Positions 10,933 to 19,837 of a DNA stretch of 64,000 nucleotides are shown piece after piece. The DNA comes from Kocuria coralli. Lineage in GTDB: Bacteria > Actinomycetota > Actinomycetes > Actinomycetales > Micrococcaceae. The notes beneath the pieces are model-generated. The model was given only the letters and a program-made list of their open reading frames with translations, made no database searches and was not told the origin of the DNA. Location of the stretch: NCBI RefSeq assembly GCF_008831305.1, contig NZ_ML708624.1, positions 20,801 to 84,800 on the forward strand, written 5' to 3'. The stretch's first letter is position 1. Each line of letters opens with the position of its first letter. A program made the position numbers and the translations under genes.

Positions 10933-11780
10933 CGGATCTCCGTCACTTCGGGACCGCGTTCAGGCGGTTGCAGGCCGCCCCGCTCACCGCTGGTGCGCTC
11001 CTGCGCTCCCTCGCCGGCTCCCGGCGCGGCCGGTCGAGCCGGCTTCTGGCCCGCGGTCTCCGCGTGACCGGGTGCCTTGGCGGCCCCGCCCTGCGGACGC
11101 AAGGCGGCACGCCGGACGGTCTTGCCGGCGGGGGCTCGCTGGGCTCCTTCCGGCACGTTCAGGGGCAGCAGATCCCGCGGGGGCATGGGGTCGCTGCCGC
11201 GCACCACCACCACGCTGCGGATGATCGCATCGAATTTCGCCGAGGCCTCGGGGTCGATCGCGGCCGCCCCGGAGATCACGGTCCGCAGGAACCACCGCGG
11301 ACCGTCGATCCCGACGAAACGGGCCGGACGGTAGCCGTTGGTGCCGTCGGAGGTCTTGGCCGCGAAGCGCGCCCGGAGCTCCGTGCCGAAAGTGCCCTCC
11401 ACGAATTCCGGGGCCCCGTTGTTGCGCTTGAGGGAGTCCTTGAGATCATTGCGGATCTCCTCCCACAGCCCGGTGGTCCGCGGCGCGGCGAATGCCTGGA
11501 TCTGCGCCATGGAGCCGCCCATGTCCAGGCTCACCGCGCGGGGCCGCTTGGACTTCTCGTCGACCTCGAGGCGCACTCCCACTCCGTCCTGGGGTTTGAT
11601 CAGGATGGCGCCCAGGTCCAGGTACCCGTCCCGGGACTCGATCTCGGAGACGTCGAAGGGGCCCTCGGCGCGGGGATCGTCCGTCTCCGGGGCCTCCGCG
11701 CCTGCCTCTGCTCCTGCGCCCGTCCCTGCGGGCGCACCCGAGGGTGCCTCCTCGGTCTGCTTCTTCTTACGTCCGAACAC
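10929..11780 (-). CDS. DUF3710 protein
   Basis: 283 residues, first gene of the DUF3710-OB-DUF3159 operon. GTG at 11780 was chosen because the family begins M/V-FGRKKK and AAGGA lies seven bases before it; an ATG further upstream (11816) has no such support. Residues 55-215 are the conserved domain (GPFDVSEIESRDGYLDLGAI, then DMGGSMAQIQAFAAPRTTGLW and PARFVGIDGPRWFLRTVISG). The last 65 residues are Arg/Ala/Pro-rich low complexity. No signal peptide or membrane span. Function is unknown, but the gene neighbours dut throughout Actinobacteria as I recall. Confidence 0.85.
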   Translation of the reverse strand: MFGRKKKQTEEAPSGAPAGTGAGAEAGAEAPETDDPRAEGPFDVSEIESRDGYLDLGAILIKPQDGVGVRLEVDEKSKRPRAVSLDMGGSMAQIQAFAAPRTTGLWEEIRNDLKDSLKRNNGAPEFVEGTFGTELRARFAAKTSDGTNGYRPARFVGIDGPRWFLRTVISGAAAIDPEASAKFDAIIRSVVVVRGSDPMPPRDLLPLNVPEGAQRAPAGKTVRRAALRPQGGAAKAPGHAETAGQKPARPAAPGAGEGAQERTSGERGGLQPPERGPEVTEIR

Positions 11781-11866
11781 TGTCTTTCCTTCTGCAGTCG
11801 GTCTCTGGGTGCCCACGCGAGCCGGACCTGTCCGGCCGGGCCCCGGGGCAGCACGTCGGGAAGCCG

Positions 11867-12355
11867 TCAGTCCCGTCCGGAGGAGCCGAACCCCTGCCGG
11901 CCGCGTTCGGTCTCGTCGAGCTGGTCCACCTCGACGACGTCGACGACGGCCACCCGCTGCAGCACCAGCTGAGCGATGCGATCGCCTCGCGAGATCTCGA
12001 AGGCTTCCGTGAGATCAGTATTGAGCAGGGTGACCTTGATTTCACCCCTGTAGCCGGAATCCACCGTCCCCGGTGCATTGACGACGGTGATCCCGTGCTT
12101 GGCCGCCAGCCCCGACCTCGGGTTGACGAACCCGGCCCATCCCGCCGGCACCGCGATCGCTATGCCGGTGGGGATCAGGGCGCGCTGCCCGGGTTGCAGG
12201 ACGACGTCGGTCCTCGCCCTCAGGTCCATGCCTGCGTCACCGGGGCGGGCATGAGCCGGCAGGGGGAGGTGCGGGTCCAGGCGCTGGATCTTCAGGTCCA
12301 GGCGCTCCGCGCCGTCGGCGGGTGCTGTGCGGGTATCGGGGCGGTCGTCAAACAC
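11867..12355 (-). CDS. dut: dUTP diphosphatase
   Basis: Hydrolyses dUTP to dUMP and PPi, keeping uracil out of DNA and feeding dTMP synthesis. 162 residues, normal trimeric dUTPase size. All five motifs are readable: GDAGMDLRA (I), NPRSGLAAKHG (II), VNAPGTVDSGYRGEIKV (III), ISRGDRIAQLV (IV), and a C-terminal glycine-rich arm ending RGRQGFGSSGRD (V). Start is GTG at 12355; a TAGAGT -10 lies eight bases before it, so the message is leaderless or nearly so. It lies 86 bases upstream of the DUF3710 operon on the same strand, divergent from the DUF3093 gene. Confidence 0.97.
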   Translation of the reverse strand: MFDDRPDTRTAPADGAERLDLKIQRLDPHLPLPAHARPGDAGMDLRARTDVVLQPGQRALIPTGIAIAVPAGWAGFVNPRSGLAAKHGITVVNAPGTVDSGYRGEIKVTLLNTDLTEAFEISRGDRIAQLVLQRVAVVDVVEVDQLDETERGRQGFGSSGRD

Positions 12356-12363
12356 AGTGCCCC

Positions 12364-12369
12364 ACTCTA
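12364..12369 (-). promoter_or_regulatory. -10 element of dut
   Basis: TAGAGT on the minus strand, eight bases before the GTG start; no Shine-Dalgarno is present. The message would have a leader of at most one or two bases. Confidence 0.4.
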
Positions 12370-12460
12370 GCCGCCCCGGGTCGCCCGCCCCGAGCCACCG
12401 GTGCGTTGCACCCGGACCGCCCCGGTTCGCGGGCTACGGGCTCCGTGCGAAGATGGGCCC

Positions 12461-13009
12461 ATGAACGAACACGGCACCAACGGTTCTCAGAGCCTGCACC
12501 CGGGACCGGACGACGCCGGCGATCCCGGCTCCCCCGCTTTCCCGGAGGCCGAGGAGTACGGCAACCGCGTCCTGTACCGGGAACGCCTCAACCCCGCCTG
12601 GTGGATGTGGCTGCTGTATGCAGGCTTCGGGCTGTCGGTGCTCCTGGCGCTGTCCCCGATCTCGCTCTGGCTGGGCGCGCTGGGACTCGTGCTGGCGATC
12701 GGGATCACGGCCACGGTGGCCTACGCGCGCGCCGCGCAGATCGTCGTCACCGAAGAGGAGCTGCAGGTCGGCCGGGCACGGATCGAGCGCCGTTTCGTGG
12801 GCGAGGTGGAGCCCTTCACGGAGGCCGGTGAGATCCGCCGGGTGCGCGGGCCGGAGCTGGATGCCCGCGCCTTCATGAGCTTCAGCGCCTCCGTGGGGCC
12901 GATCTGCCGGATCGAGATCACCGACCCGGTCGACCCCACCCCCTACTGGCTGACCTCGACCCGGCGGCCGCAGCAGCTCGCCGACGTCCTCACCGGGGCG
13001 TCGTCGTAG
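12461..13009 (+). CDS. DUF3093 membrane protein
   Basis: 182 residues. After about 45 polar residues, YRERLNPAWWMWLLYAGFG begins a two-helix hydrophobic hairpin (about 50-95), followed by a soluble domain with RRFVGEVEPFTEAGEIRRV, the conserved LDARAFM and PYWLTSTRRPQQLADVL. This is the actinobacterial DUF3093 pattern; function is unknown. Start ATG 12461 was preferred over one 60 bases upstream because the upstream extension is Arg/Pro-rich and unlike the family. GAAGAT precedes the ATG by six bases, possibly a leaderless -10. It converges on DUF4193 across a perfect palindromic terminator. Confidence 0.85.
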   Translation: MNEHGTNGSQSLHPGPDDAGDPGSPAFPEAEEYGNRVLYRERLNPAWWMWLLYAGFGLSVLLALSPISLWLGALGLVLAIGITATVAYARAAQIVVTEEELQVGRARIERRFVGEVEPFTEAGEIRRVRGPELDARAFMSFSASVGPICRIEITDPVDPTPYWLTSTRRPQQLADVLTGASS

Positions 13010-13029
13010 ATCACCCGCGGCATGAGGCC

Positions 13030-13083
13030 GAGATGCGAGTCGGGCCGCCCATCAGTACTGATGGGCGGCCCGACTCGCATCTC
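13030..13083. terminator. 54-bp perfect palindrome, bidirectional terminator
   Basis: Both 27-bp arms match without a mismatch or spacer (centre between 13056 and 13057, at CAGT|ACTG). It lies between the convergent DUF3093 and DUF4193 genes, 21 bases past the first stop and 14 bases past the second, so it can end transcription from both sides. Confidence 0.8.
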
Positions 13084-13097
13084 ACTCCCCGGATCGA

Positions 13098-13397
13098 TCA
13101 GCCTGCGCATTCCACGCAGATCTTGAGCCCGTTGCGCTCCTCTGCGATCTGCGAGCGGTGGCGGACCAGGAAGCAGGAACCACAGGTGAACTCGTCCTCC
13201 TGGGCGGGCAGCACGACGACGGACAGCTCCTCGTGGGAGAGGTCCGCACCCGGCAGCTCGAAGCTCTCGGCGGCCACCGCCTCGTCCTCGTCGACGCTGG
13301 AGGACTGCTGTCCTCCGCGTCGCGACTTCAGCTCCTCAATGGAGTCCTCTTTGAGCTCCTCGTCCTGCTTGCGCGGTGCGTCGTAGTCTGTGGCCAT
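13098..13397 (-). CDS. DUF4193 zinc-ribbon-like protein
   Basis: 99 residues, family DUF4193. Acidic N-terminal half (MATDYDAPRKQDEELKEDSI, then runs of Glu/Asp) and a C-terminal four-cysteine pair, CGSC near residue 74 and CVEC near 95, separated by RHRSQIAEERNGLKI; this looks like a zinc-ribbon. Longer in-frame upstream codons exist, but homologues I recall begin with MATDYDxPRK, so ATG 13397 is used. Function is unknown. It is a highly conserved actinobacterial gene next to dut/DUF3093 and divergent from sepH. Confidence 0.88.
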   Translation of the reverse strand: MATDYDAPRKQDEELKEDSIEELKSRRGGQQSSSVDEDEAVAAESFELPGADLSHEELSVVVLPAQEDEFTCGSCFLVRHRSQIAEERNGLKICVECAG

Positions 13398-13777
13398 CTC
13401 GTTCCCATCCATGCGAAGAACTGTGCTGATCGGGGTCGCGAACCGGGCGCCCGAAACGGGGGGTCTCGGGGGCGCCAGCGCCCCTGTGTCGGAAGGATTG
13501 TTCACCATGGGGACCCAAAAATCCAACCTCGTACGCTCACAACGGAACCAGTTTCCAGGAATGTGCTGCAATTCACTGCTAAGCGTGCTGATACCCGGTG
13601 ACCCGGGCGGAAATGTGTCAGCGTACGGATCACCATTAGACTGCTGAACCGAGAGTGAGTGCCACTTCCCGCGACCAGTCGCGACCCGCCCTGACATCCC
13701 GTGTCACCGTCGAGGGCCGGACAGCGGTTTCGCCCGCACTCTAGAACACGTAGACCCGTAGCGGAGGCTGGAGAAGC
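13398..13777. other. 380-base divergent intergenic region, DUF4193/sepH
   Basis: No gene is supported here. It should hold the promoters of both flanking genes. A short hairpin, GGGGCGC-CA-GCGCCCC, lies at 13469-13484 in the 5' region of the DUF4193 message. AT-richer sequence at 13500-13580 suggests promoter DNA. No -35/-10 pair was convincing. Confidence 0.5.
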
Positions 13778-15526
13778 ATGGACGAGCTGCGCCTAGTAGG
13801 CGTGCACGATGACGGCGAGCATCTGGTGCTCCAGGACGCCTCCGGAACCCGTCACGTGCTGCGCATCGACCAGCAGTTGCGCGGGACCGTCCAGCGGGCG
13901 CGCCGCGTCGCCCCGCGCCGCCAGGGGAACCAGTCCGGCGACTTCGGTCCGCGTGACATCCAGGCTCGCTTCCGTGCCGGGGCCACCGTCGAGGAGATCG
14001 TCGAGGAATCGGGCTGGGAGCCCGAACGCGTCCGCCGCTACGAATGGCCGATCCTGGCCGAGCGCGCCCACATCGCGAGGGAGGCGCAGAAGGTCGAGGT
14101 GGTGGCCCGCACGTCCCGGTCGGGCGGGTACCGGTCCGTCTTCGACGGCGAGGCGCAGAGCCTGGCGGAGATCGTGGCCGCGCACGCCGGCGACCTCGGC
14201 ATCGCTCCCACGTCCCTGGACTGGGACGCCTGGCAGCGGCCGGACCAGCAGTGGCAGATCACGGCCCGGTTCCGCGTCGCCAACCCGGGTGCGGCGCCGC
14301 AGGACCTCGTCGACCAGCAGCCGGCCGCGCTCTGGATCTTCAATCCGGCCAGTCTCACGGTGACCCCCGACAACGGCTGGGCCGGTCACCTGACGGCGGC
14401 CCCCGATGCGAACGGGGTCGTCGCCGGCAGTGACAGCCTGTTCGGCGCACCCTCCTCGACCGGCGCCGCGTCCGCGCCCGCATCGGCCGGTGGAGATACG
14501 GCGCGAGGCCATCGTCATCCGTCGGCTGCGGCATCGGGCGTCGACGAGCGTTCCCGGCCCGCCGACCATTCCTCCGGGTCTCCGGCCGGGTCTCCGGCGG
14601 CTCAGGCCGGTTCTCATGCCCAGAGCGCGCCGCATACTGAAGACAGTGCCGGCGCCTCGACGGGGCAGGCGGGGCAGGAGACCGACGAGCTCCTGGATGT
14701 CCTGGATGCCCGTCGCGGCCAGCGGCTCGGCCAGGACTCCGACTCGGACGATCAGCTGGCGGCGATCCTGGGCCGCAGCATGGGTCACGTCGACCGCAGG
14801 CCCCGGCCCATCTCGGCTCCCAAGGACTCTCCGCTCTTCGACCAGCCCATGCATCCCTCACGCCCCGTGAGCCAGCAGCCCGCCCCGGCACAGGCCGAGA
14901 ACGGACACGGCGAGCAGGCCGGTACCCCCGACGCCGGTGAGCCGGGAACCCCGGTGCCCTCCGGCGGCATCGCAGGGGCGGACCCGTCGCCCGCCGGCCA
15001 GGACCGGTCCGAGGAGGCCGCGGTGCATCATCTGGGCCGAGCCGACGCCCAGGACAAGCCCACCTCACCGGTCATCGAGATCATGGATGACGATTCCCGT
15101 CCGCTGGACGGCGATGCCGCCGAACCCGCTCAGCAGGAGGACGGGTCGTCAGCGCCGCACCCGGAGGAGGCCGCGCCGGGTTCGACCGCGGCTGCGATGC
15201 CGCCGCCCGGGAACGGGGAAGCCGGAGTCGCTCCGTTGCGTGACGCCGGCAGTGCGGGGCCCTCGACCCCGGAATCCCGGCCCGACTCCGATCCCGCCGA
15301 CTCCGATCCCGCTGTCTCCGATCCCGACTCCGGGCGAGTCCCCGAATCGACCACCATGGACGACACGGCAGCGGAAGCGGCCGAACCGGAGGGCGCCGAG
15401 GAGGCGCCCGAGCCCGAACAGCCCTCCCGCCCCCGCCCGCGAGGGCGCACGAACGCCAAGCGCTCGCGGTCCTCCGTGCCCAGCTGGGACGAGATCGTCT
15501 TCGGCGCCAAGAACACGGACACCTGA
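13778..15526 (+). CDS. sepH: cell-division protein SepH (DUF3071)
   Basis: SepH stimulates FtsZ assembly and sporulation septation in Streptomyces and is widespread in Actinobacteria. 582 residues: the N-terminal 170 carry the DUF3071 domain, MDELRLVGVHDDGEHLVLQD, FGPRDIQARFRAGATVEEIV (helix-turn-helix-like) and RYEWPILAERAHIAREAQ. From about 215 to 575 it is a long disordered, Asp/Glu/Pro/Ser-rich region, ending with the conserved short motif SVPSWDEIVFGAK that recurs at SepH C-termini. GGAGG precedes the ATG by nine bases. It is cytosolic, probably at the division site. The tail is longer than in many homologues. Confidence 0.9.
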   Translation: MDELRLVGVHDDGEHLVLQDASGTRHVLRIDQQLRGTVQRARRVAPRRQGNQSGDFGPRDIQARFRAGATVEEIVEESGWEPERVRRYEWPILAERAHIAREAQKVEVVARTSRSGGYRSVFDGEAQSLAEIVAAHAGDLGIAPTSLDWDAWQRPDQQWQITARFRVANPGAAPQDLVDQQPAALWIFNPASLTVTPDNGWAGHLTAAPDANGVVAGSDSLFGAPSSTGAASAPASAGGDTARGHRHPSAAASGVDERSRPADHSSGSPAGSPAAQAGSHAQSAPHTEDSAGASTGQAGQETDELLDVLDARRGQRLGQDSDSDDQLAAILGRSMGHVDRRPRPISAPKDSPLFDQPMHPSRPVSQQPAPAQAENGHGEQAGTPDAGEPGTPVPSGGIAGADPSPAGQDRSEEAAVHHLGRADAQDKPTSPVIEIMDDDSRPLDGDAAEPAQQEDGSSAPHPEEAAPGSTAAAMPPPGNGEAGVAPLRDAGSAGPSTPESRPDSDPADSDPAVSDPDSGRVPESTTMDDTAAEAAEPEGAEEAPEPEQPSRPRPRGRTNAKRSRSSVPSWDEIVFGAKNTDT

Positions 15527-15607
15527 TACCGTCCCCCACGACCCGATCATCGGCCAACGGGCCCGCCAGTACCACCTGACCGGCGGAACCGAGCAAGGAC
15601 CCCCACG

Positions 15608-16261
15608 ATGTCGTACTCCCCCCAGAGCACTCCCCCGCCCGGATCCCGGGAACCCGAGCAGGACCCCTATCGCGGCAAGGTCTCCGGCCGGAGCAAGGCA
15701 GCCGCCGCGGCGGTCCTGGCGCTCGTGGCCGCCGCGGTCCTGGTCGGGGCCGTCTACCTGCTGTTCCTGGCCGGATCGGGAGACGGAGAGGACACCGAGA
15801 ACACCTCGGAGTCCACCTCGGCCGCCACACCGTCGCCATCGGGAACCGTCGCCACGCCCAGCCCGAGCAGGACCGCCACACCGGACGCCACGGACGAGGG
15901 CCTGCCCGCCGGCGAAGAAGACCCAGCGGTGCTTCAACCGGCTCCCGACGAAACCGTCCCGGTCCAGGAGGACCCGGCAGCCGAGGATCCGGTCGTGCCC
16001 GCTCCCGCGGAGGAGGCGCCGCCGGCTGAACAGGCCCCGCCGGCCGTGCCCGCGATCCCGGAGCAGCCCGCACCTCCCCAGGCCCCGGCCCCGGAGCCGG
16101 GGAATCCGGGCAACGATGACGTAGGCGACGACACCGGTGACAACTCGGGCACCGACGATCCGGACGACGGTGCCACCGAAGCCGCGGGACCGGGGGCGAC
16201 CGCCGACGCCACGCCGTCGGCGCAGGACACCGCCTCGGCGTCATCCGGCGCCGGGCGGTAG
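15608..16261 (+). CDS. hypothetical membrane-anchored Pro/Ala-rich protein
   Basis: 217 residues, not recognised as a family. Layout: short cytosolic N-terminus (30 residues, PQSTPPPGSREPEQ), one transmembrane helix at about 31-57 (AAAAAVLALVAAAVLVGAVY), then about 160 external residues made of Ser/Thr/Pro and acidic Pro/Ala-rich repeats with almost no hydrophobic content. It resembles a wall-spanning stalk. It lies 81 bases downstream of sepH on the same strand, with AAGGA before the ATG, and may be co-transcribed. The composition is low-complexity, so homology searches may be misleading. Confidence 0.65.
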   Translation: MSYSPQSTPPPGSREPEQDPYRGKVSGRSKAAAAAVLALVAAAVLVGAVYLLFLAGSGDGEDTENTSESTSAATPSPSGTVATPSPSRTATPDATDEGLPAGEEDPAVLQPAPDETVPVQEDPAAEDPVVPAPAEEAPPAEQAPPAVPAIPEQPAPPQAPAPEPGNPGNDDVGDDTGDNSGTDDPDDGATEAAGPGATADATPSAQDTASASSGAGR

Positions 16262-16280
16262 GTCCGGGTCCGGCCGCGCC

Positions 16281-17498
16281 CTAGAGGCCGGCGAGCCCGA
16301 GCAGCGGAACGCTCGCCTCGGCACGGGTCAGTCCCCCGTGCTGGCCGACCATGGTCAGGGTCCCGGCTCCGATCCGGGAGAGGTCGTGGAATGCCAGGTC
16401 CTCCGTGGCCGGCAGCACGAGCACGTCGCCGATACGATCCACGACGGCGGGCCGGATGCGCTCGCGCGGCCCGAACCACCCGCCGTCGAGCAGTTCCTCA
16501 CGGGTGGCCGCGTGCACCTGCTCCCCGAACTCCGCACGCCAGCGTTCCATCGTGCGCTGCTGCGCCTCGGCCCGGGCGGAGGCGGCGACGGGGTGCAGGT
16601 GCAGCTGCAGGCACCGTGGCTCCCCGGAAGTCGTCACGGCGTCATCCAGCAGGCCGGGAATCGCGGCCACGTCCAACCGCCCCTCGGCGGGGATGTCGAC
16701 CATCCCATGGTCCGCGGTCAGCACCACGGCGGTGCGGGGCGGAAGGCCGGCGATCAGCCGTCTGAGGCAGCCGTCGAGCTCCTCCAGCTGCTCGCTCCAC
16801 TCGGCGGAACCCCAGCCGGCCTGATGACCGGTCTTGTCCAGGTCATCCCAGTAGAAATACATCAGGCTGCGCCGTCCCGACCGCAGGTTCTCCTGGGCGG
16901 CCCGCACCCTGGCGTGGGTCGAGTCCGCCGCGACGAATCTGCCGCCACGCAGCGCGGCGGTGGTCAGCGAGGACTGCCGGAACTTCTTCCGGCTCACCGT
17001 GACGACGTCGATCCCCGCCTGCTCGGCCCTCTCCAGCACGGTGGGCAGGGGCTGCCACCGCAGCGGGTCGACCCGCGAGTCCCAGTTCCCGAGCATGTTG
17101 ACCGTCTGGCCGAGTTCCGGGGAGTAGGAGTCGTAGCCCGTGAGCCCGTGCTCGCCGACCGGCCGGCCCGTGCCCAGCGAGGCCAGGGAGGAGGCGGTCG
17201 TCGTCGGGAAGGCGGCATCCAGCTCCCCCAGCAGGGCGGCGTTGCGCAGCAGCGGGGCGTAGCCGAAACGCGCCTTCAGCTGCTCCAGCCCCAGCCCGTC
17301 CACCATGACGACGACGAACCGCTCCGCCTGGGGCAGCCCCAGGACGTCCTGGCAGCCGGCAACGCCCAGGGCGCCCGCCGCCGAGCTCAGCACGTCCGCG
17401 ACCGAGGCGGAGCCGTAGCGCGGCGCCGGCGGGAAACCCGGTTCGGGAGCGGGGGTCCGGGAGGTCTCGTCCGTCATCGCGCGTCCGTCATCGTCCAT
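16281..17498 (-). CDS. AlkP-superfamily phosphodiesterase/nucleotide pyrophosphatase-like protein
   Basis: 405 residues, a two-metal hydrolase of the alkaline phosphatase superfamily (type I phosphodiesterase class). Metal and catalytic motifs: VVVMVDGLG near the N-terminus, nucleophile Thr in FPTTTASSLASLGTG, YFYWDDLDKTGHQAG, and TADHGMVDIP; the final HGGLT supplies another His. No signal peptide is obvious, so it may be cytosolic. The start is uncertain: ATG 17498 (18 bases past the DUF5998 stop) or ATG 17477; neither has a strong Shine-Dalgarno. It ends the minus-strand run pat-kinase-DUF5998-phosphatase. The substrate is unknown. Confidence 0.85.
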   Translation of the reverse strand: MDDDGRAMTDETSRTPAPEPGFPPAPRYGSASVADVLSSAAGALGVAGCQDVLGLPQAERFVVVMVDGLGLEQLKARFGYAPLLRNAALLGELDAAFPTTTASSLASLGTGRPVGEHGLTGYDSYSPELGQTVNMLGNWDSRVDPLRWQPLPTVLERAEQAGIDVVTVSRKKFRQSSLTTAALRGGRFVAADSTHARVRAAQENLRSGRRSLMYFYWDDLDKTGHQAGWGSAEWSEQLEELDGCLRRLIAGLPPRTAVVLTADHGMVDIPAEGRLDVAAIPGLLDDAVTTSGEPRCLQLHLHPVAASARAEAQQRTMERWRAEFGEQVHAATREELLDGGWFGPRERIRPAVVDRIGDVLVLPATEDLAFHDLSRIGAGTLTMVGQHGGLTRAEASVPLLGLAGL

Positions 17499-17515
17499 CA
17501 CGTCACCGGGCCACG

Positions 17516-18109
17516 TCACTGGACGGGCGCGCGGTGCAGTGCGGCCCGGCGCAGGCGGCGGGCGAACTCCCGGGCGCCCTCGACGGCCTCCATGCCGTCG
17601 GCCTCGGCGCTGATGCGCAGCACGACGTCCTGGACGGCGGACATGCCCGTGTAGCCGTGGTCGGCCTCGCACTGGGGATCCTCGCAGGCGGCCGGCTGCA
17701 GGTCCAGGTTCCGGGTCCCCGTCCAGGCGACGGAGAGGTTGACCTCGCTGATCGGGTGCCCCGGCCGATACTGCTGCGGTTTGTAGTAGGCGTAGGTCAG
17801 CGTCACCGAGTGCACCCGGGCTGCGGCCACCGACTCGGTGGACACCAGCGCCACCACCTCGTTGCCGGCCTCGTCGTACTGCTGGTCGTCCACGTGGGTG
17901 ATGTGCAGGACCTCGCCGGCCAGGACCAGCGCGGTGATGTGCCGGTGGATCTCGTCGCGGTCGAAGGTGGTCTCCAGCTGGACCAGATGCGAATCAGGCG
18001 CAGCGCCGTCCAGGGCATCGGCGACGACGTCGTGCACGAGCTGCGGGTAGAACCCCGCCCGTTCGATGTCCTGGTGCAGCTGCTCGCCGCGCGGTCCCGA
18101 TTTGGTCAT
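17516..18109 (-). CDS. DUF5998 protein
   Basis: 197 residues, soluble. AGGAGACAG precedes the ATG. The conserved stretches THVDDQQYDEAGNEVVALVS, KPQQYRPGHPISEVNLSVAW and AACEDPQCEADHGYTG fit the actinobacterial DUF5998 family; the two cysteines in CEDPQC may bind a metal. Function is unknown. It is sandwiched between the Ser/Thr kinase gene (52 bases upstream) and the phosphatase gene (17 bases downstream), an arrangement I recall from other Micrococcales, so the genes are probably co-transcribed. Confidence 0.8.
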   Translation of the reverse strand: MTKSGPRGEQLHQDIERAGFYPQLVHDVVADALDGAAPDSHLVQLETTFDRDEIHRHITALVLAGEVLHITHVDDQQYDEAGNEVVALVSTESVAAARVHSVTLTYAYYKPQQYRPGHPISEVNLSVAWTGTRNLDLQPAACEDPQCEADHGYTGMSAVQDVVLRISAEADGMEAVEGAREFARRLRRAALHRAPVQ

Positions 18110-18160
18110 CTGTCTCCTGCTTCCTGGGCCGTCCGATGCATTGCCGGGCGCGGATCGGTG

Positions 18161-19834
18161 TCAGTCACCGATGCGGCCCGGACCGTTTCCGTCGAGACTG
18201 CCGATCGTCGGATCCGAGTTCTGAAAGTTGTTGCCGGCACCACCGGGGGTGCCGTTATTGGTGGCCGGGGACGAGGAGGCCGTCTCGGCGGGCGGGACGG
18301 GAGCCGTACCGCCGTCGTCGGTCAAGGCGAGGACGATCAGCAGCACGGCGAGCACGAGCACCAGCAAGACGACGGCGATGAGCATCCACCCCGTGGCGGT
18401 CCCGTGGATCCCGAGCCGTTCCAGGGGCCCGTTCCTGGCCGGTGCCGACGGAACGGACCCGCCTGCCACCGACCCTGTTCCCGGCGCGGTGAGGCCGTCA
18501 CCGCCCGTCGTCTCGCCCGTGCTCTCGTCGACCGTCAGATGCGAAACGCCCGGCCGCGCCTGTGCATTCCATCCCGAGGAGACCGCGCCCTCCAGCAGGG
18601 TCGCCCGGGACTGCTGGCCGCGGGGCAACGGCCCTTGGACCATGGCGCCCCGGCCCGCTCCGCCCACAGGGCCCGGCGAGGCGGGTGCCACCGCCCCGTC
18701 CCCGGTCAGACCGGAGGGCATGCCGTGCAGCGAGGCGCCGGCGGGCCCGGCTGCCGGGCCGATCAGCGGCTCTCCGCCGGGTGGCGGGGTGGAGACCATG
18801 CCGTAGTTGGTGCGGATCAGGCCGGAGTCGAGCGGCTCGGCCTGCGGCGCACTCGCCGCCAAGGGGGCACCGCCGGTGGAGGTCGGCACGGGGTCCGATA
18901 CGTCACCCGAGCGGGGAGCGGTCACCGCGCCGGTGAGAGGCTGCCGGGCTGCCGCGCCGTCGCCCTCGACGATCCGGCTCCACTCCTCCGGCAAGGGGTC
19001 GAGGGTCTGGAAGATCTCCAGGGGCTCGCCGTGACGGGTCCGGGCGGGCTGGAAGGACCGGCCCTCGGAGGCCGGCGCCAGCCGCTCCAGCAGCGCCATG
19101 GCACCGTCGTGCCGGACGGCCGGCTCGGGATCGAGCAGGGCCGCGATCTCGGCGCCCAGGAGGGAACCGGCCCCGAATTTCTGCAGCGCCGACTCCGGCT
19201 GCGGCGTCTCACCGCGGCCCTCGTGCGGGCATACCATGCGCATGGCGACGACGCCCGCGGCGAAGAGGTCCTGGGCGGCAGCGGGATCCGCCCCTTCCAG
19301 AAGCTCCGGTGCGATGTACCCCGGGGTGCCCACCACCGTGCCGAGCCGGGTCAGTCGCGCGTCCTCGCATTGGGTGGCGATTCCGAAATCGGCCAGGCGC
19401 GCCAGCGGACGGCCGGTCCCGGTGGCGTTCATCATGAGGTTGGCCGGCTTGACGTCGCGGTGGATCCAGCCCTCGGCATGCACGAACTGCAGGGCGCGCA
19501 GCAGCTGGAGCATGACCTCCTCCACGACCTCGTCCGACAGCGCCCCGTGATCCTGCAGGACGCTCTCCAGCGTGCCGCCGTCGCACAGGTCCATGGCGAT
19601 CACCACGTGCTCGTCCTCGGCCGCCCAGCCGTACGGGGCCAGGACGTGGGGATGCTCCAGCTTGACCGACTGCTCGCGCACGAACCGGAGCAGATCAGCG
19701 GAATCCCGCTGCCGCAGGACCTTCGCGGCGCACAGCTTGCCGTGCCTCTGATCCCAGGCCCGCCATACCGTGCCGGAGCCGCCACGGGCGATGGGGTCGA
19801 TGAGGGTGTACCTGCCAGCGATCGTGTCGCTCAT
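18161..19834 (-). CDS. membrane-anchored Hanks-type serine/threonine protein kinase
   Basis: 557 residues. Kinase domain at about 8-270: glycine loop ARGGSGTVW (16-24), K38 in AAKVL, HRDVKPAN (125-132) with catalytic D127, DFG at 149-151, activation segment ending GTPGYIAPELLEG. All key residues are present, so it should be active. Residues 290-480 are a disordered Pro/Gly/Ala-rich linker. One transmembrane helix is at about 482-504 (IAVVLLVLVLAVLLIVLAL), leaving a 53-residue external tail rich in Ser/Thr/Gly/Asn, with no PASTA repeats. GGAGGTGACCT precedes the ATG. It starts three bases after the pat stop, so phosphorylation and acetylation enzymes share an operon. Confidence 0.92.
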   Translation of the reverse strand: MSDTIAGRYTLIDPIARGGSGTVWRAWDQRHGKLCAAKVLRQRDSADLLRFVREQSVKLEHPHVLAPYGWAAEDEHVVIAMDLCDGGTLESVLQDHGALSDEVVEEVMLQLLRALQFVHAEGWIHRDVKPANLMMNATGTGRPLARLADFGIATQCEDARLTRLGTVVGTPGYIAPELLEGADPAAAQDLFAAGVVAMRMVCPHEGRGETPQPESALQKFGAGSLLGAEIAALLDPEPAVRHDGAMALLERLAPASEGRSFQPARTRHGEPLEIFQTLDPLPEEWSRIVEGDGAAARQPLTGAVTAPRSGDVSDPVPTSTGGAPLAASAPQAEPLDSGLIRTNYGMVSTPPPGGEPLIGPAAGPAGASLHGMPSGLTGDGAVAPASPGPVGGAGRGAMVQGPLPRGQQSRATLLEGAVSSGWNAQARPGVSHLTVDESTGETTGGDGLTAPGTGSVAGGSVPSAPARNGPLERLGIHGTATGWMLIAVVLLVLVLAVLLIVLALTDDGGTAPVPPAETASSSPATNNGTPGGAGNNFQNSDPTIGSLDGNGPGRIGD

Positions 19835-19837
19835 AGG

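Noticed and set aside
12401..12460. Longer DUF3093 start
   Set aside because: The 20 extra residues are Arg/Pro-rich and unlike the family; ATG 12461 fits better.
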